This document shows positions 16,158 through 26,693 of a DNA stretch of 64,000 nucleotides, in pieces; position 1 is the first letter of the stretch, and each line of letters begins with the position of its first letter. The notes under the pieces were generated by a model. That model saw only the letters and a program-made list of their open reading frames with translations. It ran no database searches and was not told the origin of the DNA. This DNA comes from Taibaiella sp. (GTDB taxonomy: Bacteria; Bacteroidota; Bacteroidia; Chitinophagales; Chitinophagaceae), in NCBI GenBank assembly GCA_013815385.1, contig JACDGL010000008.1:91368-155367 (forward strand). Reading direction: 5' to 3'. A program made the translations under genes and the position numbers.

Positions 16158-18788
16158 CTATACCTTGTGTCCTTCAGGTGCCGGGTTGGTTTCGTTCCTC
16201 ATCACTACTAGTCCGTCAAATACATCTATCAGCACCGGCTTAGTTTTATCTATTTCTCCGCCTATTATCTTTTTGCTTAAGAGGTTGATTATGTCTTTCT
16301 GTATCACCCGCTTCAAAGGGCGTGCTCCGTATTGGGGATCAAAGCCTTTTTGTACGAGGTAATCGAGTGCATAGTCGGTGAACTGGAGGTCTATACCCTG
16401 CTGTGTTAGTTGCTTTTGAAGGTTCTGCAACTGTATGCGGATAATGCCTTTGATCTCTTTTTTCATGAGTGGGTGGAACATGATAACATCATCTACCCTG
16501 TTCAGAAACTCGGGCCTCAATGATTGCCTCAGTATCTCCATCACCTGCTCCTTAGTAGCTTCCACTACCTGTTCCAGGTCTTTACCGGCAAGGTCTGCAA
16601 AATTTTCCTGTATTATATGGCTGCCCATATTGCTGGTCATAATGATGATGGTATTCTTGAAATTCACCACCCTGCCCTTATTATCGGTAAGGCGTCCATC
16701 ATCCAGCACCTGCAACAGTATATTGAACACATCAGGATGCGCTTTCTCAATCTCGTCGAGCAGCACTACCGAGTAGGGCTTACGGCGCACGGCCTCGGTG
16801 AGCTGCCCTCCCTCATCGTACCCAACATAGCCTGGAGGGGCACCTACCATGCGGCTGACACTGTGCTTTTCCTGGTACTCACTCATGTCTATGCGGGTCA
16901 TCATGCTTTCATCATCAAAGAGGACATCGGCCAGCGCCTTTGCAAGCTCCGTCTTGCCTACACCCGTAGTGCCGAGGAATATGAATGACCCAATAGGCCT
17001 CCGGGGATCCTGCAGGCCGGCACGGCCACGGCGTATGGCATCGGCTATAGCGGTGATTGCTTCCTCCTGCCCTACTACGCGCTTGTGCAGCTCTTCCTCC
17101 AGGTGCAGCAGTTTGGTGCGCTCTCCCTGCATCATGCGCTGCACAGGTATGCCAGTAGCACGGGCTACATTCTGCGCTATATCTTCGGCATCTACTTCTT
17201 CTTTCAGCAGGCGCTTGTGCTGAGTATCAATATCATCCAGCTGCTTCACCAACTCTTCTATCTGCGCCTCTGCCTGCTGCACCTTACCATAGCGTATCTC
17301 CGCCACCTTGCCATATTCCCCATCGCGCTCAGCTTTCTCTGCCTGTAGCTTCAGGTCCTCGATATTATTTTTGGCGTTGTTTATCTTATCTACAATTTCT
17401 TTTTCGTTCAGCCATTTTGATTTCAGCGTATCACGCTCCAGGGTGAGCATAGATATATCGTGCCCCAGCTCTTTGAGCTTACTTTCATCATTCTCGCGTT
17501 TTATCGCTTCCCGTTCTATCTCCAACTGGCGTATGCGGCGTTCCAGCTCATCCAGCTCTTCGGGCATTGAATTCATTTCCAACTTCAACTTGGCTGCGCT
17601 CTCGTCTATAAGGTCTATAGCCTTATCGGGCAGGAAACGGTCTGTAATATACCGGGTGGATAGTTCGACCGCTGCTATAATTGCTTCGTCCTTGATCCGT
17701 ACCTGGTGATGATGCTCGTAACGCTCCTTCAAACCGCGAAGGATGGATATGGCATCCTCGGGCGTAGGCTCATCTACCAGCACCTTCTGGAACCGACGTT
17801 CCAAAGCCTTATCCTTCTCAAAATATTTCTGGTATTCATTAAGGGTGGTAGCACCTATAGCCCTCAGCTCGCCACGCGCCAGGGCGGGCTTTAATATATT
17901 GGCTGCATCCATAGCGCCTTCCATAGCGCCGGCACCTATAAGGGTATGTATCTCATCTATGAAGAGGATTATCTCGCCATCGCTTTCGGCCACTTCTTTT
18001 ATTACTGCCTTTAATCGTTCCTCAAATTCCCCACGATATTTGGCACCTGCCATCAGCGAACCCATATCCAGCGCGAATATGATCTTGGACTTCAGGTTAT
18101 CGGGGACATCGCCGTTCATTATCCTATGCGCCAGGCCTTCTACAATAGCTGTTTTACCTACACCGGGTTCACCTACCAGTATGGGGTTATTCTTACTGCG
18201 GCGCGAAAGGATGTGCAGTGTCCTGCGTATCTCCTCATCGCGGCCTATTACGGGGTCCAGCTTGCCATTACGGGCCATCTCGTTCAGGTTCTTGCCGTAG
18301 CGTTGCAGCGAGTTATATTGCTGGTCGGTGGTCTGTGAATTAACTGTACTGCCTTTGCGCAGCTCTTTTATTGCGGCTATCAGACCCTTCTCATTCAATC
18401 CGGCATCTTTCAGCAGCTTGCCGGTATCATCATTTACCTGTAGCAATGCTATGAGTATATGCTCCGGCGTTACAAACTCATCGCCGAATACCTTTAGTAT
18501 ATTGCCCACACGCAGCAAGGCATTATTCGCTTCGCGGCTTACATTTTGTCCCGGCTCGGAGCCCTGCATCTTAGGCAGGCGTTTGATCTGCTCTTCCAGC
18601 TTGCCTTCTACAAAACCTACGTTAACGTTGTTCTTTTTAAGGAGGTAGGGAATAGGGCCTTCCTTATCATCAAGCAGCGCCCGCAGTAGATGTGCTGTTT
18701 CTATATTTGGGTTTTGATTATTAAATGCCAGTTGCTGTGCCTGCTGCACTATTTCCTGGGCTTTTATGGTAAAATTGTTCAAGTTCAT
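16158..18788 (-). CDS. clpB: ATP-dependent disaggregase ClpB
   Basis: The 876-residue protein has the full ClpB order: Clp N-domain repeats (1-145), AAA+ domain 1 with Walker A GEPGVGKT near 205, a coiled-coil middle domain (about 400-530), and AAA+ domain 2 with GTTGVGKT near 608, [17 protein letters not shown] sensor segments and a C-terminal RPLKRVIQK arginine finger region. The middle domain distinguishes it from ClpA/ClpC. With DnaK it resolves protein aggregates after heat stress. It appears monocistronic, reading away from the AraC-type regulator at 18973; no clear heat-shock operator (CIRCE) is visible in the 178-bp gap. Confidence 0.97.
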   Translation of the reverse strand: MNLNNFTIKAQEIVQQAQQLAFNNQNPNIETAHLLRALLDDKEGPIPYLLKKNNVNVGFVEGKLEEQIKRLPKMQGSEPGQNVSREANNALLRVGNILKVFGDEFVTPEHILIALLQVNDDTGKLLKDAGLNEKGLIAAIKELRKGSTVNSQTTDQQYNSLQRYGKNLNEMARNGKLDPVIGRDEEIRRTLHILSRRSKNNPILVGEPGVGKTAIVEGLAHRIMNGDVPDNLKSKIIFALDMGSLMAGAKYRGEFEERLKAVIKEVAESDGEIILFIDEIHTLIGAGAMEGAMDAANILKPALARGELRAIGATTLNEYQKYFEKDKALERRFQKVLVDEPTPEDAISILRGLKERYEHHHQVRIKDEAIIAAVELSTRYITDRFLPDKAIDLIDESAAKLKLEMNSMPEELDELERRIRQLEIEREAIKRENDESKLKELGHDISMLTLERDTLKSKWLNEKEIVDKINNAKNNIEDLKLQAEKAERDGEYGKVAEIRYGKVQQAEAQIEELVKQLDDIDTQHKRLLKEEVDAEDIAQNVARATGIPVQRMMQGERTKLLHLEEELHKRVVGQEEAITAIADAIRRGRAGLQDPRRPIGSFIFLGTTGVGKTELAKALADVLFDDESMMTRIDMSEYQEKHSVSRMVGAPPGYVGYDEGGQLTEAVRRKPYSVVLLDEIEKAHPDVFNILLQVLDDGRLTDNKGRVVNFKNTIIIMTSNMGSHIIQENFADLAGKDLEQVVEATKEQVMEILRQSLRPEFLNRVDDVIMFHPLMKKEIKGIIRIQLQNLQKQLTQQGIDLQFTDYALDYLVQKGFDPQYGARPLKRVIQKDIINLLSKKIIGGEIDKTKPVLIDVFDGLVVMRNETNPAPEGHKV

Positions 18789-18972
18789 AATGTTCTTTCC
18801 TCTTTACAGTAAGGCATAAAAAATGTTCCAATACTGATGATGTGTACTAAATGGCAGTAAAAAATAACTTTATATGACAAGTCTTCGTTTTATGGAAGGG
18901 GAAACTGCATTAATAGCAGATAGTGCGTATAAATAGTATAACATCTGAAATAGTTAACTTTGCAAAGTGCAA

Positions 18973-19824
18973 ATGATAAAGACGGCAGTTGTAGACCTAA
19001 TAAGCCCCGCAGTAAAAAGGGTCATCGGTGAACAGGCACAGGTACTTCTGAGCCAGGAATCTTCGATAAGCCAGTATATAAAGGCAGTATGGCTGAACGT
19101 AGCCATTGGGGATAACGAACTGCCGGAAGATAATGGACGGTTATTCCTCTACCCAATAGAAGACGGGAGGTTTTGCCTGGAGCTTATTTATGTACAGGAG
19201 AATAATGACGGCACAAATGCAGTAGTAACTACCCTGCGTTTCCTGCCCGGATTTTTCGACCAGTTTGCGCCGGAAACCCTGATGGCCAACCAGCCATTCC
19301 GTTTTGACCAGACCACCGAACAGCAATTTACTATCTGCCCACAGGCACGTATGCTGCTGGAACAGCTGAACCAGACAGGAGCTACACCTATGCTACAGGC
19401 GCTGCAGCATACCGAAGCAGCCATGCAGCTACTCCGCAGGGCGTTGGAGTGCATTACCCAGCCATTTACTGCGTGCCATGTACCTGCCTGCCGTTTTCTG
19501 GCTTACGATACCGAACGCACCAAAATATTTGACGCGGCACGAATAATTGAAGAAGAACTGAGCAACCCGCTTACTATAAAGGAACTATCGCGCAGAGTAG
19601 CTATGAATGAATGCTACCTGAAGAAAGGATTTAAAGCATTAATAGGAAAGACCATACACGAATACCAACTGAACCTGCGTATAGCCAGGGCAAGAGCATT
19701 GCTGCAACAGCAGGCACATTCAGTATCTGAAGTGGCAGACCTGCTGGGCTACAGCAGCATATCACACTTCAGCACTGCTTTTAAGAAAGCAACAGGGTTA
19801 AAACCATGTGAGCTTCTTAAATAG
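18973..19824 (+). CDS. AraC-family transcriptional regulator
   Basis: About 283 residues. The C-terminal 100 residues carry the two helix-turn-helix units of AraC/XylS proteins (IKELSRRVAMNECYLKKGFKALIG and VSEVADLLGYSSISHFSTAFKKATG). The N-terminal 180 residues are unrecognised and probably sense a ligand. I take the ATG at 18973; a GTG lies two codons earlier at 18967. TAACTTTG at 18955-18962 fits the Bacteroidota -7 element and would place transcription start within a few bases of the ATG, i.e. an almost leaderless mRNA. Its end is 2 bp from the convergent DUF3857 gene. Confidence 0.88.
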   Translation: MIKTAVVDLISPAVKRVIGEQAQVLLSQESSISQYIKAVWLNVAIGDNELPEDNGRLFLYPIEDGRFCLELIYVQENNDGTNAVVTTLRFLPGFFDQFAPETLMANQPFRFDQTTEQQFTICPQARMLLEQLNQTGATPMLQALQHTEAAMQLLRRALECITQPFTACHVPACRFLAYDTERTKIFDAARIIEEELSNPLTIKELSRRVAMNECYLKKGFKALIGKTIHEYQLNLRIARARALLQQQAHSVSEVADLLGYSSISHFSTAFKKATGLKPCELLK

Positions 19825-19826
19825 CT

Positions 19827-21785
19827 TTATCCTTTTACCATTACCAGCACCACCTTATTGAAATCGGCAGAGGCGTTGATGACCTTACGCAGGTTTTCGT
19901 AAAAGCTTACTGGATAATGCAACTGTGAATAAAACTCATTGATGGTTACTATCATCTGGCTGCCCTCCATTTTATAATCAGATGTAAAGCCCATGGTTGG
20001 CTGGATGTTATCATCTTTGTCAGACACATTTTTACGAGTTGCTTCAGGATTCAATATTTTGTATCCCTGCGGAATGTTTACCGTAATGATCCTTTTTTCT
20101 GAATGAGGGAATGGGATATCTATCGGCAGTACCCGTTTTGTGCTCTGGTATAGTTCTGTCTGCCTGCCAATTACCTCACCAATTTTGAAGAGGTACTTAG
20201 GCCCCGCCTTCTCCATAAGCTGGGAAGCCTTGATAGTAGCCGATAATTTCAAAGGCTTATTATCATAGTAATTATGAAAAGCAGAATTGGCTGTTTTATA
20301 ATTCAGCACATCTTCGTCTTTATCAGATAGGTTCACAATGCCATACACTGTTTCTTTCTGCCTTTCTTTGGGCAATAATACAAACGCCTCTCTGATGCCC
20401 ATAGCGCAGTAACCTGAAAAGGTATGCATTACTTCTATCTGCGGGTCAAGATCATCATTGGTAAAGGATACTGTTGCATAAATATTGTTCTCACTTTCCT
20501 TTAGCGGCAATGGTGTAATTTCCCTTATATCCGCATGCACTTTTGTATCGCCGTCTGTGCCAATGCGGCAAAACACCCCTTTGTTAGCTAACAGGCTTGC
20601 CGGCACCACCGGATAACGATAATAGATAGATGATGGGGTAAGGAATTTCTTTTGATTCGGAAAGTAGAAAACATACGTATCCATATAATTCCAGTTCTCA
20701 AAACTTTCATCAAACGGATGTTCGAATTTATTGGTGCTTAAGCCAAATTCATTCTTGACATCTGCCAGGGTAAAGCACGCAATATACAAACGGGCAAGCC
20801 CGCCTTCATCAGTTGTTTTATTGATGAGGGTTTTATCTACCATGGCTACATCCTCACCGCTCAGGCTCCTGTTCAATACAATGTTGTTCTTTATATCATC
20901 CTCTATCTTCCTTATCTTATCTTCTTCCGCATCATCACTCTTTACACCTATCTGATCGAGGTATTTCCTTGTGGCTTTGGCTTCTTTAGTGGATATATTG
21001 TAATAGTTGGTGAAGAGTTGTTTTGCAAGGTCTGTCCAGGTAAGCATACGCAGATCCGGGTTTTCATTTGCCAGGTATTCCAGCTTGTATTCTACACGCA
21101 TTTGCGCGGCTTCTTCGTTGCCATACGCTTCCTGGTGCAGCGCAGGGACCGATGTAACCGAAGCACTGTAGTAACGGGTGCCATCGATGAGCGTATCATT
21201 TGCTACAGGAAAGCCATTATATCCTTTCACCCTAAAGATCATCTTCTCCGGTACCGACAGGCTAAATTTACCCTGCATTACTGGTATGCCATACTGATAC
21301 AGTTCGGCACCAAACAGTGATATTGGTTTCCGCTCTGTGTACTGCAACTCTACTTCGCAATTCTTTTCAACCCCTTCCATAGCAAAGAGGTAGGCCTGTG
21401 TACCATCTTCATTCTTGGTTTTTTTCACTTTGTCCATGCCTACCTCAATGATCTTTCCACCGGGCAGTATAGTACGCGCTTTTATATACTCCAGTGTTTT
21501 ACCATTGGTTACGGGCAATGTGATCTTATTAAACTCCTCAATGCCTTTATCGTCCAGCACTTTTACAATACGGTGCACAGAGCGGTATACGTATATACTC
21601 TTCACTTCATCCCTGTATTCTATATTTGCCTCATCCAGTATTATCACTGCAGACTCCTTTGCATAGACTGATGAAATCTTGTGCATCACCGGCTTTGCTT
21701 CCCATTCATATACCTTTTTGTCCTGCCCCTTAGCAGCAATACAGCTTAGCAGCATAGCGGCTATTATTATATTTTTCTTGCCCAT
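19827..21785 (-). CDS. DUF3857 protein with degenerate transglutaminase-like domain
   Basis: The 652-residue protein has a signal peptide (cleavage near SCIAAKGQ, residue 20) and an N-terminal DUF3857 beta domain (about 45-240). A transglutaminase-like region follows at about 255-400 and a C-terminal beta domain to the end. In the transglutaminase region the positions corresponding to the catalytic Cys, His and Asp read as EGG (327-329), ENWNY (363-367) and FLTPSS (381-386), so the triad seems lost. The next gene upstream (6 bp away) is a related protein with an intact triad. A scaffold or regulatory role in the periplasm is inferred; the substrate is unknown. Confidence 0.75.
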   Translation of the reverse strand: MGKKNIIIAAMLLSCIAAKGQDKKVYEWEAKPVMHKISSVYAKESAVIILDEANIEYRDEVKSIYVYRSVHRIVKVLDDKGIEEFNKITLPVTNGKTLEYIKARTILPGGKIIEVGMDKVKKTKNEDGTQAYLFAMEGVEKNCEVELQYTERKPISLFGAELYQYGIPVMQGKFSLSVPEKMIFRVKGYNGFPVANDTLIDGTRYYSASVTSVPALHQEAYGNEEAAQMRVEYKLEYLANENPDLRMLTWTDLAKQLFTNYYNISTKEAKATRKYLDQIGVKSDDAEEDKIRKIEDDIKNNIVLNRSLSGEDVAMVDKTLINKTTDEGGLARLYIACFTLADVKNEFGLSTNKFEHPFDESFENWNYMDTYVFYFPNQKKFLTPSSIYYRYPVVPASLLANKGVFCRIGTDGDTKVHADIREITPLPLKESENNIYATVSFTNDDLDPQIEVMHTFSGYCAMGIREAFVLLPKERQKETVYGIVNLSDKDEDVLNYKTANSAFHNYYDNKPLKLSATIKASQLMEKAGPKYLFKIGEVIGRQTELYQSTKRVLPIDIPFPHSEKRIITVNIPQGYKILNPEATRKNVSDKDDNIQPTMGFTSDYKMEGSQMIVTINEFYSQLHYPVSFYENLRKVINASADFNKVVLVMVKG

Positions 21786-21791
21786 TATCTA

Positions 21792-23729
21792 TTAGTTAGC
21801 GGTCAGCACTACCGATTCTTTATATTGTTTTTTCAATTCCTCAACGATCTGGTTCTGCGCGGCAAATTGCTCGGGGTAAACATAGAGTGTTTGCAGTTCG
21901 TATTCCTTTACCAACTGCACTTCTTTTGCGTTTTTGGTATAGGCGATCCGGTAGCTTAGCAAACCATTTACGCTTTTCTCCTTATTGGGTGGCAGATAAG
22001 TTACCTTATAGCCTTTTGGGATTTGCAGGGTCACTACCTGTTTTATCCGGTTCTTATAATCGTGCTCTATGGGTACAGTCCTGTCCCTATCTGCAAAATC
22101 CCCTTCGTAGCTGCGCAACAGGTTCATATTTACATAATATTCCTTGCCAAGGTTTTGTACATAATCCTTTATCTCGAAGGTGGAAGTGAGCTTTGCGTCC
22201 TTATCATCGGTAGCAGCAATATTATAATCGAAAGAGTTTTGCAGGAATTTATTGGACCCGCGGGTGGTAATAGATTGTATCGCTTTTTCTTTTTCGTTGT
22301 CGTTGCGGTACATCATAACCGCACCTATGTACCATGCGCGATACCCCTTGTACCCTATCCTTGCCGTACCTGTAAGAGTATTGTTACTGAAAGTAAGCAC
22401 GGTAGAGTCGCAAACGTAATTATTTGCTGCGGGTATTTCGGGTACCTTAATTATTTTATAGTTGGTAGCATCTATGCCAATTAGCGCCTCTTTGCCTTGT
22501 ATGCTATAGGGAGGAATACCAAATGGTATAAGCGGGTCAGTACCATCCATAAATACCCACTGGTCATCCAGCTTTATGGTGCAGATCATATGGTTGTCTG
22601 CAAGGGGTAAGGGTGTTTCTTCATAAGTATAGGGCTTATCGCGGGTGCCTATCCAGGTGAAGTATGCTTCTATGCCTACCTTTCTGCACAAGGCTACCAG
22701 TATGCTGGTCATATCCTTACAATCCCCAAACTTACGCATGCAAATATCGGCTGCTTCGCGGGGTACGAAACCACCCAACTTATCTTCAAAAGCCACATAG
22801 TGCATATTCTTCTGCACCCACTGGTATATATGCTGTGCCTTTTGCTTTGGGGTGGCATCACCATGTGTTATTTCTTCAGCAGTTTTGGTAAGTATCTCCT
22901 CATCTTTCTGGTTCACATTCTTAATGAACTTGTAGTAGTAATGATACAGATCGTCCGGATTGCCTAATACATGCTTGGCGGGGTTGTCATCTGCCTGGTA
23001 GCTACTGATATAGGGCAACAGGTGTAATGCATAATAGCAGAACGGCGGAGCATCTGTATATGACTTAAGGCTCGGAATATCATTAGCAGTCCAGGTATAG
23101 GTTATGTTATCGTCTGTTGCTTTCACCTCCTGTTTTATTCTATTTTTATCATGCCCTTTTATTACATTATTTAGCTTCACAAATTTTGGCACTGTTACCT
23201 TAAACGTGCTAGTGATGACCGGTATGTAATTCTGAAAATAAAAAGGGGTAAGGAAATGTATGTCCCTATGTATTATAGTGTAGGTAAGCCTTGTGAGCGC
23301 CCCCCTGGTGAGGCCTTTGTAAGTAATTTCTGTTTGTTTGCCATCATCATAAAAAACATTTTCCCTTTCTGATGCAGTAGTTTTATAACCAACCGCCTTA
23401 AGTGTTTTATAACCCCGTTTATCGGGTATCATAGATACTCCGTCTAAATCCCCGAGCTTGTTAAAATAGCTATGATAAATATTCTGGGTATTGTACATAC
23501 CAGGAGACATACTGCTTATCAGCAACCGTTCCTCTGTTATATAGCTTATGGCGCTGAACTCCCCATTCTCGTATTTTATTACCAGGTGTTCTGTGTTATT
23601 TGTAATTACTGCATTTTCATTTTTATATTTATCTGCTATTGCGAGATAATCTGTTTCCTGCGCTCCAGCAACTGATGATATGATCAGTACACAAATAATT
23701 AACAGGATTTTACTGGAAAACTTAATCAT
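21792..23729 (-). CDS. DUF3857 / transglutaminase-like secreted protein, catalytic triad intact
   Basis: The 645-residue protein has a signal peptide (to about residue 23, SSVAGAQ), a DUF3857 domain (about 45-235), a transglutaminase-like cysteine protease fold (about 285-400) and a C-terminal beta domain. The triad is Cys337 (FGDCKDM), His380 (DNHMIC) and Asp395 (FMDGTDP). Bacterial members are thought to be periplasmic proteases or amidases; no substrate is established here. It is the first gene of a two-gene operon with the degenerate paralogue at 19827-21785. A 187-bp AT-rich gap with no sharp promoter match lies upstream. Confidence 0.85.
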   Translation of the reverse strand: MIKFSSKILLIICVLIISSVAGAQETDYLAIADKYKNENAVITNNTEHLVIKYENGEFSAISYITEERLLISSMSPGMYNTQNIYHSYFNKLGDLDGVSMIPDKRGYKTLKAVGYKTTASERENVFYDDGKQTEITYKGLTRGALTRLTYTIIHRDIHFLTPFYFQNYIPVITSTFKVTVPKFVKLNNVIKGHDKNRIKQEVKATDDNITYTWTANDIPSLKSYTDAPPFCYYALHLLPYISSYQADDNPAKHVLGNPDDLYHYYYKFIKNVNQKDEEILTKTAEEITHGDATPKQKAQHIYQWVQKNMHYVAFEDKLGGFVPREAADICMRKFGDCKDMTSILVALCRKVGIEAYFTWIGTRDKPYTYEETPLPLADNHMICTIKLDDQWVFMDGTDPLIPFGIPPYSIQGKEALIGIDATNYKIIKVPEIPAANNYVCDSTVLTFSNNTLTGTARIGYKGYRAWYIGAVMMYRNDNEKEKAIQSITTRGSNKFLQNSFDYNIAATDDKDAKLTSTFEIKDYVQNLGKEYYVNMNLLRSYEGDFADRDRTVPIEHDYKNRIKQVVTLQIPKGYKVTYLPPNKEKSVNGLLSYRIAYTKNAKEVQLVKEYELQTLYVYPEQFAAQNQIVEELKKQYKESVVLTAN

Positions 23730-23916
23730 ATTCTTTTAGCTTTATCGATCTTTTTCAACTCTTAAATACTATGCACATACCGATATTCACTATAAAACAT
23801 GTATTATTGGCCAGTAAATAAATAAAAAAGTTGGCATAAAATTATTATTATTCAATAGATACTATAACAAAAGAAAAGTTTGTTATATATTTGATACAAC
23901 TATATCCTACATTCTT

Positions 23917-24306
23917 ATGACAATATTGATCTACTTTATCAGTATTCTTCTTGGTGTTCTATCAGCATCAGGTATCATTTATTCAAGCCAAAAGATAGTA
24001 GGCAGCGTTTACCCTATGCCCGATGGGATGACACCGGCTACACCTATGCCTGCATTCTTGCTTATCCTCCTCTCCTATGCAATAGCAGCATTTTTTGGCG
24101 GGTTGGTTGCTACTTTCTTTTCTGGTCGGTACCGAGTATTTCCTGCAATTGTAACCGGGGCTATACTTACTATTGGCGGTATTTACGATGCTGTTTCTAT
24201 TTATCAGCCGCTTGTATTTACTTGCCTGAGCCTGGTGATCTATATACCATTCGCCTACCTAGGGTATTGGATCATAAGGAGACAAGAAGTCATGTACATG
24301 CCCTAA
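23917..24306 (+). CDS. Small four-helix membrane protein of unknown function
   Basis: The 129-residue protein has four hydrophobic segments at about 3-25, 45-68, 75-93 and 98-119, with a short Pro-rich loop (MPDGMTPATPMP) between the first two. I do not recognise a family. It starts at the ATG at 23917, is divergent from the transglutaminase pair, and is followed 70 bp later by the S1-domain gene, which has its own promoter-like element. Confidence 0.65.
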   Translation: MTILIYFISILLGVLSASGIIYSSQKIVGSVYPMPDGMTPATPMPAFLLILLSYAIAAFFGGLVATFFSGRYRVFPAIVTGAILTIGGIYDAVSIYQPLVFTCLSLVIYIPFAYLGYWIIRRQEVMYMP

Positions 24307-24348
24307 TCTACCGACCTGCATAATAGCTATTCACCGCCCTCAAACTAT

Positions 24349-24356
24349 TATCTTTG
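24349..24356 (+). promoter_or_regulatory. Candidate -7 promoter element of the S1-domain gene
   Basis: TATCTTTG matches TAnnTTTG and precedes the ATG at 24377 by 20 bp. I see no convincing -33 TTG at the usual distance. Confidence 0.4.
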
Positions 24357-24376
24357 CCGGATAATATAGCATTCTT

Positions 24377-25225
24377 ATGGTTCAGGCTGGCATTTATCAT
24401 ACCCTTAAGGTTATAAAGAAAGTTGATTTTGGATTATACCTTGATGGTGGAGAAGGTGACGAGATATTGTTGCCAAAACGCTTTGCGCCTGTAAATGCGA
24501 AGGATGGGGATGAACTGGAAGTATTTATATACCATGATTCTGATAACCGGCCTATAGCTACCACCCAGCGGCCAAAAGGTATTGTAAATGAGATGGTACT
24601 GCTGGAAGTGGTAAGTACTACACCGCAGGGAGCCTTTCTGGATTGGGGCCTGATGAAAGATATTTTTGTTCCATTATCGCAGCAGGAATCGAAAATGGAA
24701 GAAGGATACACCTACCTGGTAATGATATACCGCGATGAGCAAACAGGGCGTGTAGCCGCTACCGAACGCCTGGGCAGATACTTTAGCAATGATGAATTAA
24801 CTATTAAAGAACTGGACCCTGTAGATCTTATTGTGTATAAAAAAACAGATATAGGCTACAAGGTCATTATTAATAACAAGCACCTTGGTGTGGTACATTT
24901 TAATGAGGTATTCAAAGAGTTGGAATACGGAGAAAAAGCCAAAGGTTTCATTAAAAAAATACTACCCGAAAACAAGATAGATGTAGTGCTGGGACAACGT
25001 GGCTATAAAAAGGTAGAGGATGAAACAGATAAGATATTGCGCCTGCTTCAGGAAAACAATGGCTATCTTCCCTATCATGACAAATCCACTCCGGATGAAA
25101 TATATGCATTCTTCGGGATGAGCAAAAAGACCTTTAAGATGACCATTGGCACCCTATATAAACAGAAAAAAATAGAGTTGACCAAAACAGGTATGAAGCT
25201 ATCGGAAGATCACAAACCTGAATAA
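24377..25225 (+). CDS. S1 RNA-binding domain protein, CvfB/YitL family
   Basis: The 282-residue protein has tandem S1-like beta-barrels (GIYHTLKVIKKVDFGLYLDGG at 5-25; GAFLDWGLMKDIFVPLSQQ near 85-105; a third near 145-215) and a C-terminal winged helix (PDEIYAFFGMSKKTFKMTIGTLYKQKKIEL). This is the order of CvfB, an RNA-binding protein affecting virulence gene expression in Staphylococcus; its role in Bacteroidota is not established. The last 16 bp overlap the end of the convergent molybdoenzyme gene. Confidence 0.87.
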   Translation: MVQAGIYHTLKVIKKVDFGLYLDGGEGDEILLPKRFAPVNAKDGDELEVFIYHDSDNRPIATTQRPKGIVNEMVLLEVVSTTPQGAFLDWGLMKDIFVPLSQQESKMEEGYTYLVMIYRDEQTGRVAATERLGRYFSNDELTIKELDPVDLIVYKKTDIGYKVIINNKHLGVVHFNEVFKELEYGEKAKGFIKKILPENKIDVVLGQRGYKKVEDETDKILRLLQENNGYLPYHDKSTPDEIYAFFGMSKKTFKMTIGTLYKQKKIELTKTGMKLSEDHKPE

Positions 25226-25971
25226 TAATCATAACCGCGCTCTGCCCAATAATCAGGTGGTTTCGGGTTACTGAAGTATAGCGTTCCTATTCGCTTAATG
25301 TTCTTAATGCCATACTTTACCGGTATTATCAGTCGCAAGGGGAAACCCTGGTTAAGTGGCAGAAAATTACTATTCATTTCGTAGCACAGTATAGTTTGTG
25401 ACTGCATCATGCTTTCCATATCTATCCCTACATAATATTGCTTATCGGGCGTTTGCATGCCCACATAATTCATTCCTGCTTCTTTATCAAGCCCATATTT
25501 TTTTACAAAGTCGCTAAATCTTACCCCACCCCAGTGCGAAACCTGGCTCCATCCCTCTATACATTTAAAATCGAAGATGACTTCTGTTTTAGGCAAAGCC
25601 CTTATTTCATCAAGGCTTATTCTTAATGTATCGCCGTTCTTTTTTAATACTTTCAGCCGCCAGTTCTTGTAATCAAAGTCATTGCTCATCCCTATATTGC
25701 CATTTACCCGTACTGATTTCGCTGCTTTCTCTTTGGGATAATTTTTAGCAATGGTCTTTTTACTGAATATACTACCAAATATCTCTTCATCTTTTTGAAG
25801 TCCGTATCGCAAAGGCTTCTGCACACCATCTGAATCAGGCTGCGTATAGAGCCACCGCCAGCCAGCATATCCGGCAGCCAGCAGTAGGAAGAATATTAAA
25901 AATGAAATTGCAGTACGTCTCCGTATCTGTTTTTCAGTTGCTAATTCTTTTTTGAACTCTTTTTTACTCAT
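25210..25971 (-). CDS. Membrane-anchored molybdopterin-dependent oxidoreductase (sulfite oxidase/MsrP-like)
   Basis: The 253-residue protein has one N-terminal hydrophobic anchor (about 21-38) without a twin-arginine motif, then an Oxidored-molyb domain. Cys137 in DFKCIEGW is the expected molybdenum ligand, and the PLRLIIPVKYGIKNIKRI segment is typical of the family. MsrP relatives repair methionine sulfoxide in periplasmic proteins with electrons from a haem b membrane partner. Here the upstream gene, overlapping by 4 bp, is just such a cytochrome b. Lack of a Tat signal is odd, since the cofactor is normally inserted before export; either the anchor serves another route or the domain faces the cytoplasm. 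Confidence 0.83.
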   Translation of the reverse strand: MSKKEFKKELATEKQIRRRTAISFLIFFLLLAAGYAGWRWLYTQPDSDGVQKPLRYGLQKDEEIFGSIFSKKTIAKNYPKEKAAKSVRVNGNIGMSNDFDYKNWRLKVLKKNGDTLRISLDEIRALPKTEVIFDFKCIEGWSQVSHWGGVRFSDFVKKYGLDKEAGMNYVGMQTPDKQYYVGIDMESMMQSQTILCYEMNSNFLPLNQGFPLRLIIPVKYGIKNIKRIGTLYFSNPKPPDYWAERGYDYYSGL

Positions 25972-26657
25972 ACGGGCTCGTTTGTGGAGTTTCTCTTTTC
26001 AACTTCTTCCACGTCAAACCCTGCTACCATACCTCTGAAGTTATTCCAACCTGCAAGTATCACCTGTATTATGTGCACCACAAAAAAGAATACATATCCG
26101 ATCATTAGTATAAAGTGCTCTATGCGTGCAGCCTCGTAGCCACCGCAAATAGCACATAACCAGCCGAATTGTATTGGCTTGTATATTGCGATACCTGTTA
26201 TTATAGATCCAAAGCCCATGATAATAATAGACGTATAAGCGATACGCTGGGCAGCATTATATTTTAGTTGGGGCGGTGTATACTTTTTTATATGAAGGTC
26301 ATGCAATATTACCTGCCATGCTTCGCCGAATGAATTTTTATCAGGCATCAGGTACCGCCACTCTCCGGATATTACTGTGTACAAAACATAAAAAAAACCA
26401 TTAAGCAGAAAGGCCCACATGAAAACAAAGTGGAATGCCATGCCTTCGGCCAGCTTAAAAGGAATATGCAATGCTTTATTAAATGAATCAGGAAAGAATT
26501 TCAATATTGTCTTATCCCCCCAGCCCAGGCGATATACATCATTAGCCCAGTATATCAGCACCCCACTCCATATCATTATAGTAAGCACCGGGAAATTGAC
26601 CCAGTGGAACCACCTGATGGCTAACGGATGCTTCTTAACTATGCGCTTAGTTTTCAA
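25968..26657 (-). CDS. Cytochrome b561-type membrane subunit (haem b, Ni-Fe hydrogenase/thiosulfate reductase b family)
   Basis: The 229-residue protein has about four hydrophobic helices with candidate haem-ligand histidines (IRWFHWVNF near 14, FHFVFMWAF near 75, RIEHFILMIG near 178, and FFVVHIIQV near 193). The motif spacing suits a two-haem b cytochrome that moves electrons from quinol to a periplasmic enzyme. Its stop overlaps the molybdoenzyme start by 4 bp, so the two are almost certainly translated together and form one redox complex. A metallo-beta-lactamase-fold gene precedes it by 36 bp. Confidence 0.85.
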   Translation of the reverse strand: MKTKRIVKKHPLAIRWFHWVNFPVLTIMIWSGVLIYWANDVYRLGWGDKTILKFFPDSFNKALHIPFKLAEGMAFHFVFMWAFLLNGFFYVLYTVISGEWRYLMPDKNSFGEAWQVILHDLHIKKYTPPQLKYNAAQRIAYTSIIIMGFGSIITGIAIYKPIQFGWLCAICGGYEAARIEHFILMIGYVFFFVVHIIQVILAGWNNFRGMVAGFDVEEVEKRNSTNEPV

Positions 26658-26693
26658 TTATGCAGCTTGCTGCATAAAAATAGAGAAAGATTA

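Noticed and set aside
18789..18966. CIRCE heat-shock operator upstream of clpB
   Set aside because: No TTAGCACTC-N9-GAGTGCTAA inverted repeat is present in the gap.
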